NCBI RefSeq assembly: GCF_000801105.2
Contig: NC_079516.1
Span: 14,446,001-14,510,000, forward strand
DNA length: 64,000 nt
Reading direction: 5' to 3'
DNA from: Raphanus sativus
Lineage: Eukaryota; Streptophyta; Magnoliopsida; Brassicales; Brassicaceae
How positions within the stretch are numbered: the first letter of the stretch is position 1; every line of letters starts with the position of its first letter. A program made the translations under genes and the position numbers. Below the pieces are notes generated by a model. The model searched no databases. It worked only from the letters and a program-made list of their open reading frames with translations, and was not told the origin of the DNA. Positions 24,471 to 35,170 of the stretch are shown one piece after another.

Positions 24471-25776
24471 TCAAAGATCTCCAAATTTATTCCATATAAA
24501 TTCGATCAAATCAACTTTTAAGCGTTGATGGACTTGGTTATCCAGAATTTGTTGCTGAGGATCAATTGCATTGCCGAGATCAACCGCATTGACGAGATTT
24601 GAACCCGAACCGACGGAATATGAACGCACCACACCTTTTCATTCCCCTTCTCCTTCATTAAATTCTGAAATGTTTCGGAGAGTGTATGATCCTCGTTCAT
24701 CTTCGACAATCATATTATGGAGTATGATACATGCTTTCATAATATTTCCTATTTTTGTTTTATCCCATAAATTAGATGGATTTTTAACAACGGCGAATCT
24801 AGCTTGGAGGACTCCAAAGGCACGCTCAACATCTTTTCGCACCGATTCTTGGGTTTTAGTAAATAATGAATTTTTCGGACCCTGTGGTAGTCGGATCGAT
24901 TGAATAAAAGATGCCCATTTCGGATAAATACCATCTGTTAGATAGTAAGCGAGATGATACTCCCTTCCGTTGACAGAGAAATTGACTTGCGGAGCTATTC
25001 CGTCAATAATGTCATCAAAAACATGTGATCGATCTAGAATATTAATGTCGTTCAGAGTACCTGGAGCTCCAAAAAACGCGTGCCATATCCAGAGGTCATA
25101 TGAAGCAACGGCCTCCAACACAATAGTTGGTTTATTGGTTCCTCGTGAATACATACCTTTCCAAGAGGAGGGGCAAATCTTCCACTCCCAATGCATACAG
25201 TCGATGCTTCCAATCATCCCTGGGAAGCCACGTTCTTCTCCAGCATGAAGTAGTCTTCGGAGATCCTCCGGTGTGGGACGTCTTAGATATTGATCGCCAA
25301 ACAAGTGGATTATTCCCGCACAAAACTGGTGCAAACATTTTCGAGCAGTTGTCTCGCCAAGTCGGACATATTCGTCAACTGTATCAGCCGCACCACCGTA
25401 AGCCAATTGACGAATTGCTGCTGTACATTTTTGGAGGGGAGATAAACCAGATCGCCCGGCTGCATCATGTGTTGGTTGAAAATATGGTACTTCGGTTGAA
25501 AGATGATGCACAATACGCATGAACAATGGTTTGTTCATTCGAAACCGTCGCCGAAATAATCTAGAACCGTATGTTGGATTCTCGCTAAAATAATCATTCC
25601 AAAGCTTCTTGTCGCCTTGTTCCCGGTGTCTTTCTATAAAAGTATGTTTTCTTCTCTCTTTTGGTTCTAGAATAGTGGAATGGGTTTCGAAAAAAATCTT
25701 GTAATGGGGTATCAATATCAATCTCATCATCATCATCATTAGCATGGTGGTAATGATAATGGGAAGAAGATGCCAT
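24471..25776 (-). pseudogene. PIF/Harbinger DDE transposase, two lesions
   Basis: Starts at ATG 25776 (MASSSHYHYHH, acidic run, IDTPLQDFF). One extra T in a 7-T run near 25692 shifts the frame; the next frame then runs through FRMNKPLFMRIVHHL, GLSPLQKCTAAIRQLAYG, a GSIDCMHWEW block (first Asp), YYLTDGIYPKW (second Asp) and RKDVERAFGVLQ (Glu), the DDE triad of the Harbinger family, then KACIILHNMIVEDE. A TGA near 24639 interrupts the tail, after which the same frame continues to a natural-looking end FIWNKFGDL at 24471. The family cuts and pastes DNA with the help of the SANT partner. The homopolymer shift could be an assembly error, the TGA less easily. + strand frames here are shadows. Confidence 0.88.
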
Positions 25777-25859
25777 TGAAGTAGAAAAGAAAAAGATGAT
25801 TTTGAAGAGAAGAGTGTTGTGAATGATTTTGAAGAGAAGGTGTAATATTTATAGCCTTC

Positions 25860-25932
25860 AAATATATGATCTCCCGTGAGGCTTCAATCTCAACTCCCGT
25901 GAGGCTTCAATCTCAACTTCCGTGAGGCTTGT
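25860..25932. repeat. 25-bp tandem repeat, about 2.6 units
   Basis: The unit CTCCCGTGAGGCTTCAATCT (continuing CAACT) is repeated between about 25870 and 25930, just upstream of the transposase start on the minus strand. It may lie in the transposase promoter. Confidence 0.75.
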
Positions 25933-26204
25933 GTACTTGTGTAAAGACAGAAACAACAACATGTGATCTATAATTTATGCAGCATGTGATTCTCGATTGT
26001 CTTCTTCTGTCTTTTTAATATCATAAAATATATAGAACAAAATAGAAACATATTACAATAACATATGACAAGAGGAAAACATTGTTTCATCCATACAAAA
26101 TATAGAACAAAATTGAAACATATTACAACAAGTAGGAGTTCATTACACTCCGAGTACATTTTGAGTTCATTACTTAAACATAAAAACATCAACAATGATC
26201 ATCC

Positions 26205-26768
26205 TTACTTAAACATCAGAACCATTCCTAGTACAACTACAAGCACAACCATAAGGGCAACAACGATCTCAAACCCATTCATACCCCTAGTTTTCTTCTT
26301 ACCTAACTCAATGACTAAATTCTCAAGCCTAAGAAGCTTTTGTTCAGTCTCATTACCAAACGTAGAGGTATCATGGGTCACAGTTGGGATGTAGTCACTC
26401 GCAAACGCTAGACTATCTACCTTCTCAGCGAGCTGGCGAACCTGACTATCCATGGCTCTCATCTCCTCCATTACTGCCACGTCCCACCATTTATAAACGT
26501 GGCAGTCTCCGTCGTCGACGTTCTCACAGGTGCAGTACATGCGCCCCGGATCATTCGTTGTGTGAGAAGTGGCTAAAACCGGTACGTTCCCACAGTAGCA
26601 TTCCTTCGGGAAGCCGAACTCGACTTCAGGCTGTGGAGGATAACGAACCCGCGAGGCTTCAATCTCAGCTTGGTCCAGTAGTATATCAGCTTCAAACTCA
26701 GCGTCGGTTAATCCGTCTCCATAACCGAACTCGACCTCAGAAGGTTGTGAGTAGCTATACACTCCCAT
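26205..26768 (-). CDS. GRF zinc-finger protein carried in the PIF element
   Basis: Uninterrupted frame of 187 residues. Middle region CYCGNVPVLATSHTTNDPGR followed by MYCTCEN and CHVYKWWD is a GRF-type zinc finger (C-x-C ... C ... C), a nucleic-acid-binding module. It is followed by a leucine-rich heptad-like stretch (QKLLRLENLVIELGKKK) and a C-terminal hydrophobic anchor (VVALMVVLVVVLGMVLMF). Proteins with a GRF finger, coiled coil and C-terminal membrane segment are common near crucifer transposons. It lies between the transposase and SANT ORFs in the same orientation, so it belongs to the element. Its job in transposition is not known. Confidence 0.75.
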   Translation of the reverse strand: MGVYSYSQPSEVEFGYGDGLTDAEFEADILLDQAEIEASRVRYPPQPEVEFGFPKECYCGNVPVLATSHTTNDPGRMYCTCENVDDGDCHVYKWWDVAVMEEMRAMDSQVRQLAEKVDSLAFASDYIPTVTHDTSTFGNETEQKLLRLENLVIELGKKKTRGMNGFEIVVALMVVLVVVLGMVLMFK

Positions 26769-26985
26769 TGCTTCTGTTACCTGAGAATAATCAAGACGTT
26801 AGTACAAAACATAGAACAAAATAGAGAACAAAACATAGAACAAAGCATAGAACAAAACAATCAAGAATATAGAAAACAAAGTGCATATATTGATTGACAA
26901 CTTCTAGAGATATTACATAGGTTTCTTGCTTCATTAAAACATCATTTAAAAGGAAATTACAGAACGACATTATGCTTGATAACTT

Positions 26986-27884
26986 CTAAATCAGAGCTAA
27001 GAGTTTCTGCTTGACAACTTCTTCAGCCTCACTAAGCGGTTCCTTCTTAGCAAGGAGAGTGTCAAGAATGGCGAGCTTGGATAGTTTCTCCTTCTTCTCC
27101 AAATCTATCATCTTCAGCTCACACATTGTCTTATAGTCCTCAATAGTCTTCCCTTTACCAGCTCTTCTAGCTTTAGCAGCCTTCACACCTTCAGGTCGCT
27201 GCTCAACGTAAGGAACTTGACCCACGTCCCCAACGTCACCAAAATTGGTGCTTGAGTTTTGCGAAACGGGTTTACATGTTTTTCTCTTGGAACTGGAAGT
27301 TGTTTTAGGCGGGTTCAGGCTGCACCATTTCTGTTCATATCTCAGGATACACCACGCATGCTCAACTGTAAACTTCTGGTTGTGAAGCTCGTAGTAGAGT
27401 TATGAGCCAGCTTTAGAACGTCGTTCTCACTCTGTCCACTGGTCATTCGTCTCTCTGCAGCAGCGAAAGCTCCACAAAACTTGTTTGTCCAGTCGTTGAT
27501 CTTGTGCCACCTCTGCTTACAATGGTTGTGCTCTGTCTTCAGACCCCCCGCTATAACATGAGGACTAGCTGCGTAGTACTCCTGAACTCGGTTCCAAAAG
27601 GTGCTTGACTTCTGATCATTGCCAACTATAGCATCCTTCGATGTGTTGAGCCAGGCGCTGATAAGAACCTCGTCATCAGCTGGAGTCCATTTCTTCCTCT
27701 CCCTACGCTGTGCGGGTGTGTCTTCAGGTGTAGGTGGAGCCTCAGAATTTTGGGAACTGAAAGGGGGGATTTCTGAGGATGGAAAACTTTCATAATGAAA
27801 GTTTTCATTACCAACATTTTCACTTTGGCTGTGAAGCAGCCCTACATAACTACTATACTGGCTATATTCATTCGTTGGATCCAT
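26986..27884 (-). pseudogene. SANT/Myb-like PIF ORF1, one frameshift
   Basis: Starts at ATG 27884 (MDPTNEYSQYSS). A trihelix/SANT-like domain follows: RKKWTPADDEVLISAWLNTS, FWNRVQEYY and HCKQRWHKINDW. A one-base loss near 27400 shifts the frame; the next frame continues YYELHNQKFTVEHAWCILRY, EQKWCSLNPPK, and after a basic region the C-terminal KAAKARRAGKGKTIEDYKTM ... VVKQKLLALI ending at 26986. In PIF/Harbinger elements this protein binds element ends and brings the transposase to the nucleus. Databases often carry this sequence under an unrelated glutathione-transferase-like name. Confidence 0.82.
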
Positions 27885-28379
27885 TAGACGAGGAAGAGAG
27901 ATAATACTTAAGAAAGTGGAGATGTGGTTGGTTTATGAACTATAGAAGGGGTTATATAAAATGTGAAAGGTAAACAAGCAATAAGTTACAACAACTAACC
28001 ATTATCTACATATGTCTAATCAGAACTTATTACAGAAGTAAAGCAAGTTGCGGAGGAGTTAAAATCAAAGACATACTGCTTTAACTACCAATATGAAGCT
28101 AACTCTAATCAGACACTTGCCATTTTAATTTAATCAGACAATAAACACAGAAGTAAAGCAAGTTGCGGAGGAGTTAAAGCCATTTGCATTTACTTACATC
28201 AAGACAGAAAATAAACACAGAAGTAAATTGAACACGGTTTCACAACAACCACAATTGATCAGAGTTCTATACACGGTTTCAATGCAAGTAATCAGTTCAT
28301 TATCACTACCTATCTTTGTTGTAGTGGAGAAGAAGAACAATTATTATCAAAGGTAACCAAAAGAAACGACAAATAAGAA

Positions 28380-28560
28380 GAAGAACCTTCACTTATTATT
28401 ATCAGTTCATTATCAAGTGATCAGTTCATAATCAAGTGATCAGTTCATTATCAAGTTCATTATTATTATCATTATCAAGGTGGAGAAAAAGAACTATTAT
28501 TATCAGTTCATTATCAAGTGATCAGTTCATTATCAAGTGATCAGCACCTTTACTTTCTAT
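28380..28560. repeat. Interspersed TTATCAGTTCATTATCAAGTG repeats
   Basis: The phrase 'cagttcattatcaagtgat' and shortened forms occur at least five times between 28400 and 28550, in the 5' non-coding part of the PIF element. A nearby pair 'agtaaagcaagttgcggagg' is repeated at about 28037 and 28152. Repeats of this kind in subterminal DNA can be transposase binding sites. Confidence 0.65.
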
Positions 28561-29465
28561 CAGTGTTCTAGCCTAAACGCATTCAAACGAACCTATCAGT
28601 TTCATCACATCTAACATTTAACAACAAATAAGCACAACCAAACTAACAGAGCAAACACTTTAACCACGCAAATAAGATTACCACCAGAAGCAGTTTACAA
28701 TCACTGATACACGCAAACAACTTTACAAACAAACCAACATGCAATCCCAATCAAGAGTAGATCGAGAACCACAACAAACTACATGCAAACAAAAACCGCA
28801 ACGCAGTACATGCAATCGACTGTACACCGAAAACAAAAAAGATAGAGAGGGAGTTAATTACCTTTTCCGAAACACCCGAGAGGTTACAATCGCCGATAAG
28901 AGACAGAACGCGAGGAAGGGACAAACGCCAATCGAATCGCCGTGGAGAGGATGGAGAGACGCGAAGAGAATCGCCGTTACCACCGCTCGAGACGGACGCC
29001 GACGAGAGAGAAGACGATGAAGAGAACCTAGACGATTCGCCTCCAAGAGAGAGAACAGAGAGAACGAGAAGAAGAAACATAACAGAATGAACCCGAATCT
29101 GGGCCTTTCATCGCTCTTGCCCCACCAGTTTTGCATCAACGGCCAGGAACCAAACACGTGCCTCGTAAGGACGCGAAATCATGTTTCTTAAATTAGGGGC
29201 GTCCCAACGATATTAGCCATTTTTGATTTAAATTTCGACCATAAATGCTAAGAGATTTGGCCTTAGATACGCCGATAATCATGGTCTTATAGTGATAACA
29301 TCTAAGCCATATGTCAAAATGAACAAGATTAAATCTGGTTCTGATATTCAATAATGTTTTACGAGGGGAATGTCAATGTTAATATTAGATTTACTGTTAG
29401 TTTACTGGACATTTAGCGTTTTAAACGATTATTGGATTTTTTTTTGAAAAAATTATCAGTGGATT

Positions 29466-29572
29466 CCACTTGACCACCAGGGTTAGCGTTAAATCGCAAG
29501 AATACGTGGGTCGGCTTCAGGAAGATTAGTCTTGGGCCTAGAAAGCCTTTAGATCACCCCCTGATTAATAAA
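29466..29572 (+). mobile_element. Truncated SINE with long target duplication
   Basis: A GC-richer 107-bp insert ending in GATTAATAAA and an A run. AAAAAATTATCAGTGGATT is present perfectly on both sides (29447-29465 and 29573-29591). The body contains a CCACCAGGGTTAGCGTT block seen in crucifer SINE 3' parts. The polymerase III promoter boxes are not clear, so it is probably 5'-truncated. Confidence 0.8.
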
Positions 29573-29593
29573 AAAAAATTATCAGTGGATTTT

Positions 29594-29640
29594 GGAAACA
29601 GACTAGTTGTTGACAAAAAAAAAAAGGAAACAGACTAGTT
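29594..29640. mobile_element. Tail-only retroposition, copy 4
   Basis: GGAAACAGACTAGTT is repeated perfectly (29594-29608, 29626-29640) around GTTGACAAAAAAAAAAA (17 bp). The insert begins with the same GTTGACA as copy 1 at 18164, pointing to one donor family. The flank 'aaacagactagttactctt' appears once more at about 29730, so this short stretch was also duplicated locally. Confidence 0.8.
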
Positions 29641-29644
29641 ACTC

Positions 29645-30235
29645 TTTTCAAACCTACGCATAAAACATAGATATGGAGTAACAAAAGATATTTGGTGCAT
29701 CACTTTTTATAATAACATACATCATTCTCAAACAGACTAGTTACTCTTCAAATCCCTCTGACAATTAGATTATTGTGATTCGAACGTTTAGTCCTACCAC
29801 GACAAGAAAAGCTTTTACCAATAGCATGGTTACTATACTGTGGGTAGAACAAGCAAGCGACGTAGACAAGACAAATCAATGGAGTTAATTAGGGGAGTGT
29901 AATTGCATGCAAAATAAGTATCTGAATCGTCAATTAACCCTTCCCATAATGTGTCTACTACGATAATTAAACGTTTAAAAGTGTTAAATTATGCAAATAT
30001 CCTATAGTTATATACTCATCTATGAGAATATGAATATTGTTATTCAGTCATTAAATAAGAAAAAATCCCAATAAAAAAATAAAGAAATATATAAATTCAT
30101 AAATTGGTAAACACTTCCGTTACATAGTGGAAACGTTATTTCAGGATCTCACCAAACAAACTCGCTGTTCCACCACAACCGCTGTCTCAGTCGCATGCAA
30201 TAACCACTGTCCGGAGAGAAAACAGATCATATTCA
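29645..30235. other. Promoter-side spacer of the translocator gene
   Basis: AT-rich DNA between the SINE cluster and the translocator. A small duplicated phrase from 29628 recurs at 29730. The 5' leader of the translocator probably begins in 30110-30240. No other gene seen. Confidence 0.5.
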
Positions 30236-30242
30236 AGAAAAA

Positions 30243-31283
30243 ATGGGGAAAGGCGGATCACTAAGCGAAGGCGTGATCAAGAACATTGTCCTCTCCTACA
30301 CATACGTAGCGATATGGATCTTCCTCAGCTTCACCGTCATCGTCTACAACAAATACATCCTCGACAAGAAGATGTACGACTGGCCTTTCCCGATCTCCCT
30401 CACCATGATCCACATGTCCTTCTGCTCCACCCTAGCGTTCCTCCTCATCAAGGTCTTCAACTTCGTCGAGCCCGTCTCCATGTCGCGTGACACGTACCTC
30501 AGATCCGTGGTTCCCATCGGCGCGTTGTACTCACTCTCCCTATGGCTCTCAAACTCCGCTTACATTTATCTCTCCGTCTCCTTCATCCAAATGCTCAAAG
30601 CCCTCATGCCCGTTGCGGTCTACTCCATCGGTGTCTTGTTCAAGAAGGAAGGTTTTAAGTCGGAGACTATGGTTAACATGTTATCTATCTCCTTTGGTGT
30701 CGCCATCGCTGCTTACGGAGAAGCTAGATTTGATGTGTGGGGTGTGGTTCTTCAGCTAGGTGCGGTTGCGTTTGAGGCGACAAGATTGGTAATGATTCAG
30801 ATCTTGCTTACTTCTAAAGGCATCACGTTGAATCCCATCACTTCTCTTTATTACGTTGCACCATGCTGCTTAGCTTTCTTGTTCATCCCTTGGATTGTTG
30901 TGGAGTTTCCTGTTCTTAGAGAGACCTCTAGCTTTCATTTTGATTACGTTATTTTCGGAACGAACTCGTTCTGTGCGTTTGCTTTGAATCTTGCCGTGTT
31001 TCTTTTGGTGGGGAAGACCTCTGCTTTGACCATGAATGTTGCTGGTGTGGTTAAGGACTGGTTGTTGATCGCATTCTCATGGTCGGTTATTAAGGACACT
31101 GTGACACCTATTAATCTTTTTGGTTATGGGATTGCGTTCTTGGGAGTTGCGTATTACAATCATGCTAAGTTACAAGCGCTGAAGGCTAAAGAGGCTCAGA
31201 AGAGTGCTCAGCAGATTGATGAAGAGAGTGGTCGCCTTTTGGAAGAGAAGGAAGGTGGGAGGAAGACTGAGCCAGAGAATTGA
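30243..31283 (+). CDS. Triose-phosphate/nucleotide-sugar translocator family protein
   Basis: Intronless frame of 346 residues starting [14 protein letters not shown]. About ten hydrophobic segments, typical of the drug/metabolite transporter superfamily: [74 protein letters not shown], and later [20 protein letters not shown] and [20 protein letters not shown]. The K-x-NxxxLN-like and KDW elements match plant KT/KV-type translocators placed in the Golgi or ER membrane, which exchange a sugar phosphate or nucleotide sugar. The tail is hydrophilic and charged ([13 protein letters not shown]), so probably cytosolic. I recall At5g25400 as the counterpart. Substrate is not known from sequence. 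High GC in the 5' half compared with flanks is normal for an expressed gene. Confidence 0.95.
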   Translation: MGKGGSLSEGVIKNIVLSYTYVAIWIFLSFTVIVYNKYILDKKMYDWPFPISLTMIHMSFCSTLAFLLIKVFNFVEPVSMSRDTYLRSVVPIGALYSLSLWLSNSAYIYLSVSFIQMLKALMPVAVYSIGVLFKKEGFKSETMVNMLSISFGVAIAAYGEARFDVWGVVLQLGAVAFEATRLVMIQILLTSKGITLNPITSLYYVAPCCLAFLFIPWIVVEFPVLRETSSFHFDYVIFGTNSFCAFALNLAVFLLVGKTSALTMNVAGVVKDWLLIAFSWSVIKDTVTPINLFGYGIAFLGVAYYNHAKLQALKAKEAQKSAQQIDEESGRLLEEKEGGRKTEPEN

Positions 31284-31859
31284 TTTTGTTTGGTGAAGTT
31301 TAAGATTTTATTTTATTTGCTTTAACATACATTTTGTTTGAATAAGAGCTTGAAGGATTTATAAGTAGATGGAAGACAAGTTTTGGTTTATGATAATGGG
31401 ACCTAAGAATTGCAAGTTGTCTTACAATTTGCCTTGGTAGGGAATCTGAGTTTAGGTTTTGATCTATTTGATATTTGTTTTTTGGTTGTTTATGATTATG
31501 TTTTGTGTTATTTATCAATATTTGTCGACTGAGTTTGAGTTCTTATGTTACTGGTTTGGCTAACTATGAATTGCATATTGCATGAATCATCCATCCCAGT
31601 TTCATTTTAATGGAGACGGTAACAAAAGCATCATTTACCAGAAGATTCGTGTAACTAGAAATACTACTCTCAAGACCAGGTGGTTCTCAAAATTGAAATC
31701 CCTTGTTAAATTCAATAGAAAGATATGATGAATCGTCTAAGTACACTAAGAGTGCATTCCTCTCTTTGTCTCCACCGTATGTTTCTCGGATTAGAGTTTA
31801 GGCTAATTTTAAGTTACATAAATATATCACAAACTAGATAAGTTTACTGCTTTGAATAT

Positions 31860-32310
31860 GCAAGTCCTTGGAGCTTGTCGAGGTGACGAGAGCTATGAAG
31901 CCTGTCACTGAAGCTGAACATAATGTTTGTTTCCATGAATGTCATATTCAACTCCTTGGAGCTTGGTTTCAGTTCTCTTTAGGGAAGATCAACAAGAAAG
32001 GGACCCTAATGTTATATGATATCTTGCAGTCATCAGTCGTATTGGGATACATGTTAATACTTCCAAATAAAATGTAGCTTTTGTTGTAGGTAATGTGGCC
32101 GTAAATATATTATGATCTCTTGTAGAAGATGAAGTAAATGTGCCTGAAGTGCCTCCAGAGAAAGACATGATCACTCAAGGTTGGCATCTTCTGGTCTGCA
32201 CCTGATTTTATATATACTTTGTTATTCACTCATTCTTGATATCGGACAAATCTGTTTGTAGGAGATGATGCTGAGCCTGCTGAAAAGCCATCTGCTCGTG
32301 CCTAACTGTG
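31860..32310 (+). pseudogene. Possible decayed coding fragment, unknown
   Basis: The + strand shows scattered protein-like scraps: KPVTEAEHNVCFHECH and WFQFSLGKI (31868-32077), then EDEVNVPEVPPEKDMITQ (about 32126-32177) and, past a possible intron, GDDAEPAEKPSARA. Stops and a frame shift separate them. I do not recognise the protein. It could be the 3' part of a lost gene between the translocator and the neprosin neighbourhood. Confidence 0.3.
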
Positions 32311-32326
32311 GTAACAATTTTCGAAA

Positions 32327-32640
32327 TGATGTGTGGAATGTAAAAATGCTATCCCCCATATGGTCGATCCTAATTAACTCTTACTACGATTTGTATATCT
32401 TTAATTTGCTTTTGGCTAATATTTATGAGTGTAATTCAACCAAGCATTTATAGAATAGAGATATTTGAATTATTCTGATCCAAATGGGCTATTTTTGTAT
32501 TATTTTTTGGTTTACACAAATAGGACAAAACAAGAAAATTAATATTTGGTTCAGATAGTTTTTGTTGAAACCAATTTTATGGTTAGTATAATAGTTTCAT
32601 TTAAAATCACTCTGGTTCGGTGATAATAGGTAAATATATG
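32327..32640 (+). repeat. 310-bp local repeat, copy 1
   Basis: Begins GATGTGTGGAAT and contains CCTAATTAACTCTTACTA, TTTATAGAATAGAGATATTTG and TTCTGATCCAAATGG. The same block recurs at 34853-35170, and a weaker partial copy near 42600-42740. The copies flank the neprosin genes, so the block is probably old flanking DNA of a duplicated neprosin locus. Confidence 0.8.
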
Positions 32641-33480
32641 GCAAAAAAAACAAACAAATCTATCTATCTATGGAAAAAATATCATTTAAATCACCAACTT
32701 TCAAATTTGGTTGAAATAAAGTACCAATTTTTATGTAAAAAAAAACACTCAACTTATATTGACAAACAATTTTAGTTTAAAATTTCGTTGATCATACCAT
32801 TTTAGATCTATCGTTAGTCAATTGTTAAAGTTGATTAACAGTAGGCCTAAAATGGCTTTTAAAGTTGACGATTTTGGTAGAAATATAAATCAAAATTTTA
32901 TTAAAAACATTTGTATACTTTTTTTTTTATAAATTTACTTGTATTGAACAAAGTGGATATATAAGATATCCATATATATCCGTGAATATTCGTAAATATC
33001 AATAATTTTTTGGATATCTAAAAAAATCGGATATTCGTATTTTCTGAAGTTATGCAAATAAAAAATAAAATATCCGTAAAATAAAATTCAAATTATAAAT
33101 ATTTTAAAATATTTTACTATTCGATCCGTGCCCATCCATGATGCAGATGTATCATTCTGTTTTGTTTGTTTTGTTTTGTTCTCAAGGTTAACATCTCTCT
33201 ATTACTTATAATTTGTAAATGCACTCATATCACTCCAGCAATCTGCAAACGTATGATGATTAGAGTCCAACGTATGATTGATTAGGAACGTGTTGGTTCT
33301 TAGAGTCAAAGCTCTCTGGTGTAGATCCTGGTCAAGGTGACCTGTATTGGCCAATAAACAGTTTAACTGATTTTGGTCATAATGTGGTCAAGGTAACCGG
33401 TATTTTGAACGGAAACAAAAGAGTTAAATATCGCACTCTTACAAAAACATTTCCATCCAAAACTGTACATTCTATTACAT
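32640..33480. other. AT-rich spacer with neprosin-flank similarity
   Basis: AT-rich. A stretch near 33135-33200 (ATGCAGATGT, CATTCT, TCTCAAGGTTAAC) is similar to 40983-41045, the 3' flank of the intact neprosin gene. This suggests that a second neprosin copy once lay here. No coding frame remains in this part. Confidence 0.5.
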
Positions 33481-33492
33481 TATTACATTATA

Positions 33493-33753
33493 TATTCCTT
33501 CCGTTCATAAAGAGTGTCACTTAGACCATTTTCACACATATTAAGAAATTCATTAACATGTATTTATATTTCATTAATATCACACATCTAACCAATATTA
33601 TTTTAGATAAATAGTTTATTTATAAGATCAATGCATTTTCACAATAATTTGAGATGAAAGTTGTATAAATTACATTGGTATTGTAGAATGACATTTTTTT
33701 GTGAAACAAAAAAAATAAATTAAAATGACACTTAATATAAAACAGAGGGAGTA
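33493..33753. mobile_element. Stowaway-like MITE
   Basis: Left end TTCCTTCCGTTCATA and right end, reverse-complemented, CTCCCTCTGTTTTATA, the well-known CTCCCTCCGTTTC-type terminus, with TA at each edge. About 260 bp, very AT-rich, no coding capacity. Features fit a Tc1/mariner-type Stowaway element with TA target. Confidence 0.65.
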
Positions 33754-33893
33754 TTTTTTATTAGAGTTGAGAAATATATATGAGGGAATATATATGAGTG
33801 AAAATTTAAAAAATGAGTAATCAAATACTTTTATTTAGTAAAAACTGTATAAATAAAGATCTTACATTATATGTTTAGGTGACTAAAAGAGAG

Positions 33894-34020
33894 TCAAACT
33901 CCACTAGAGTTTCCTCCAGGACCACCATAATTAAAATTGAACTGAAGATCAGTATACATATGATCACCGTATCTTAATCCATAGCACTTTGCATTATAAA
34001 GTATCTTATCAGTGGAGAAG
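33894..34020 (-). pseudogene. Neprosin (DUF239) C-terminal remnant
   Basis: Reading the minus strand up to TGA at 33894-33896 gives NAKCYGLRYGDHMYTDLQ followed by FNFNYGGPGGNSSGV. This matches the C-terminus of neprosin-domain proteins (compare FFFNYGGPGGNSCGV at the end of the intact gene at 39177-40878). Only about 40 codons survive; sequence upstream is a repetitive CCGAAC-rich element. It shows that a second, oppositely oriented neprosin gene stood here. Confidence 0.85.
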
Positions 34021-34089
34021 AATCGAATCTACGTTGGTCATAATCAGAATCCAAAAGAATTCCACATTTGTGAAAATTGCTGAACCCGA

Positions 34090-34847
34090 TATAAATACCG
34101 AATGGATCTTGTTTTATGGTATTTTGGATTATAGGTATTATTCGAACCGAACCCGAATTTAAATGGATATCTGATAGGAAAACATTTAAAACTCCAGAAA
34201 GATCTTGTATAAAACATGATCTCAGTTCCTAATATGTATTCAAAATACATTAAGATATTTGAACATCTAAAATAATTACCTATTACATGAAGGTTGGTTG
34301 TTCTATTACATGAAGGTTGATGGTTAAAGGTTGAATTTTAAAAAATTTAAATTTATATTTTTGTTTTCATCAAACAATGTTTCTCATTTCATGATAATGT
34401 GGTTTTCGTTTTATGTTTTCATTATTTAGTTTTTTTTAACAATAAATATGTTTTCCTTTTGATGTTTTCCTTTTGTTTGATTTTTAATTATCATGGTTGA
34501 CGTTCCTTTCTATTTCAAATCAATTACTTATGTTTGGTTACAAAAAAATATAAATTAAGTATTTGAAACCCGAATAAAACCGATTTTACTTATGTTTTGG
34601 TTATAGAATAGGTACTAATCAGATATTTTAAAACCAAAAAATCGATTGGGACCGAACTCGAAAGTACATTGGGTTGTACCGGTTCTTAAAGATTTACTAA
34701 CCCTGACCCGAATCCGACAGAATCCGAACCGGTTCCAAACCAAAATTTCAAATAAATCTGAATGAGACTGATTTTAATAACCCGGAAAATCCAAAATCCG
34801 ATAAGATAAAACAGAAACCCGATTGGGACCCCGAATGCCCATACCTA
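34090..34847. mobile_element. Partial hAT-type MITE
   Basis: Rich in CCGAACC, CCCGAATT and AACCGGTTC motifs as in the other family members. The right end (reverse complement TAGGTATGGGCATTCGGGG) is clear and is followed by ATTATGAT. The left end and the matching octamer were not found, so the left boundary is approximate or truncated. It lies between the neprosin remnant and copy 2 of the 310-bp repeat. Confidence 0.5.
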
Positions 34848-34852
34848 ATTAT

Positions 34853-35170
34853 GATGTGTGGAATATAAAAATTATATCCCGCATTTTAAGATCAACTCCC
34901 GATCCTAATTAACTCTTACTAGGATTTGTATTATCCTAATTTGTTAATATTTATGAGGGTAATCCAACCAAACATTTATAGAATAGAGATATTTGAATCA
35001 TTCTGATCCAAATGGATTATTTTTTTGTATTTTTCTTTGGTTTTACCACAAATAGGATAAAACAATAAAATAATATTTGGTATAGATAGTTTTTGGTTCA
35101 AATCAATTTTAATCTTCGGTTAATAAAATAATTTCATTTAAAATCAATCTGGTTTGGCGACAATAGTTAA
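34853..35170 (+). repeat. 310-bp local repeat, copy 2
   Basis: Near-parallel to 32327-32640, with the same order of blocks and small indels. The MITE on its left ends 5 bp before this copy begins. Confidence 0.8.

Larger units (their letters stand above)
24213..29286 (-). mobile_element. PIF/Harbinger DNA transposon, about 5.07 kb
   Basis: The left end reads GAGCATCAGCATTGG and the right end, reverse-complemented, GACCATGATTATCGG (10 of 15 matching). Both are directly flanked by TTA (24210-24212 and 29287-29289), the 3-bp target duplication of PIF/Harbinger elements. Inside, all on the minus strand, are a SANT/Myb-like ORF (the usual PIF ORF1), a GRF zinc-finger ORF and a DDE transposase. 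The transposase and SANT frames each carry small lesions, so this copy is probably dead but young enough for full-length reading. A second inward block CGTTGGGACGCCCC near 29190-29210 resembles the left subterminal sequence. Confidence 0.85.

Noticed and set aside
24970..25522. Two + strand frames of 92 and 131 codons
   Set aside because: Antisense of the PIF transposase, whose minus-strand reading has all conserved motifs.
26384..26824. 146-codon + strand frame
   Set aside because: Antisense of the GRF zinc-finger ORF.
28739..29157. Arg- or Ser-rich frames near the right end of the PIF element
   Set aside because: Low-complexity GA/CT-rich leader sequence, no recognised protein.
33420..33500. 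Possible CRISPR or tandem array
   Set aside because: No regular repeat-spacer pattern here or elsewhere; not expected in a plant nucleus.
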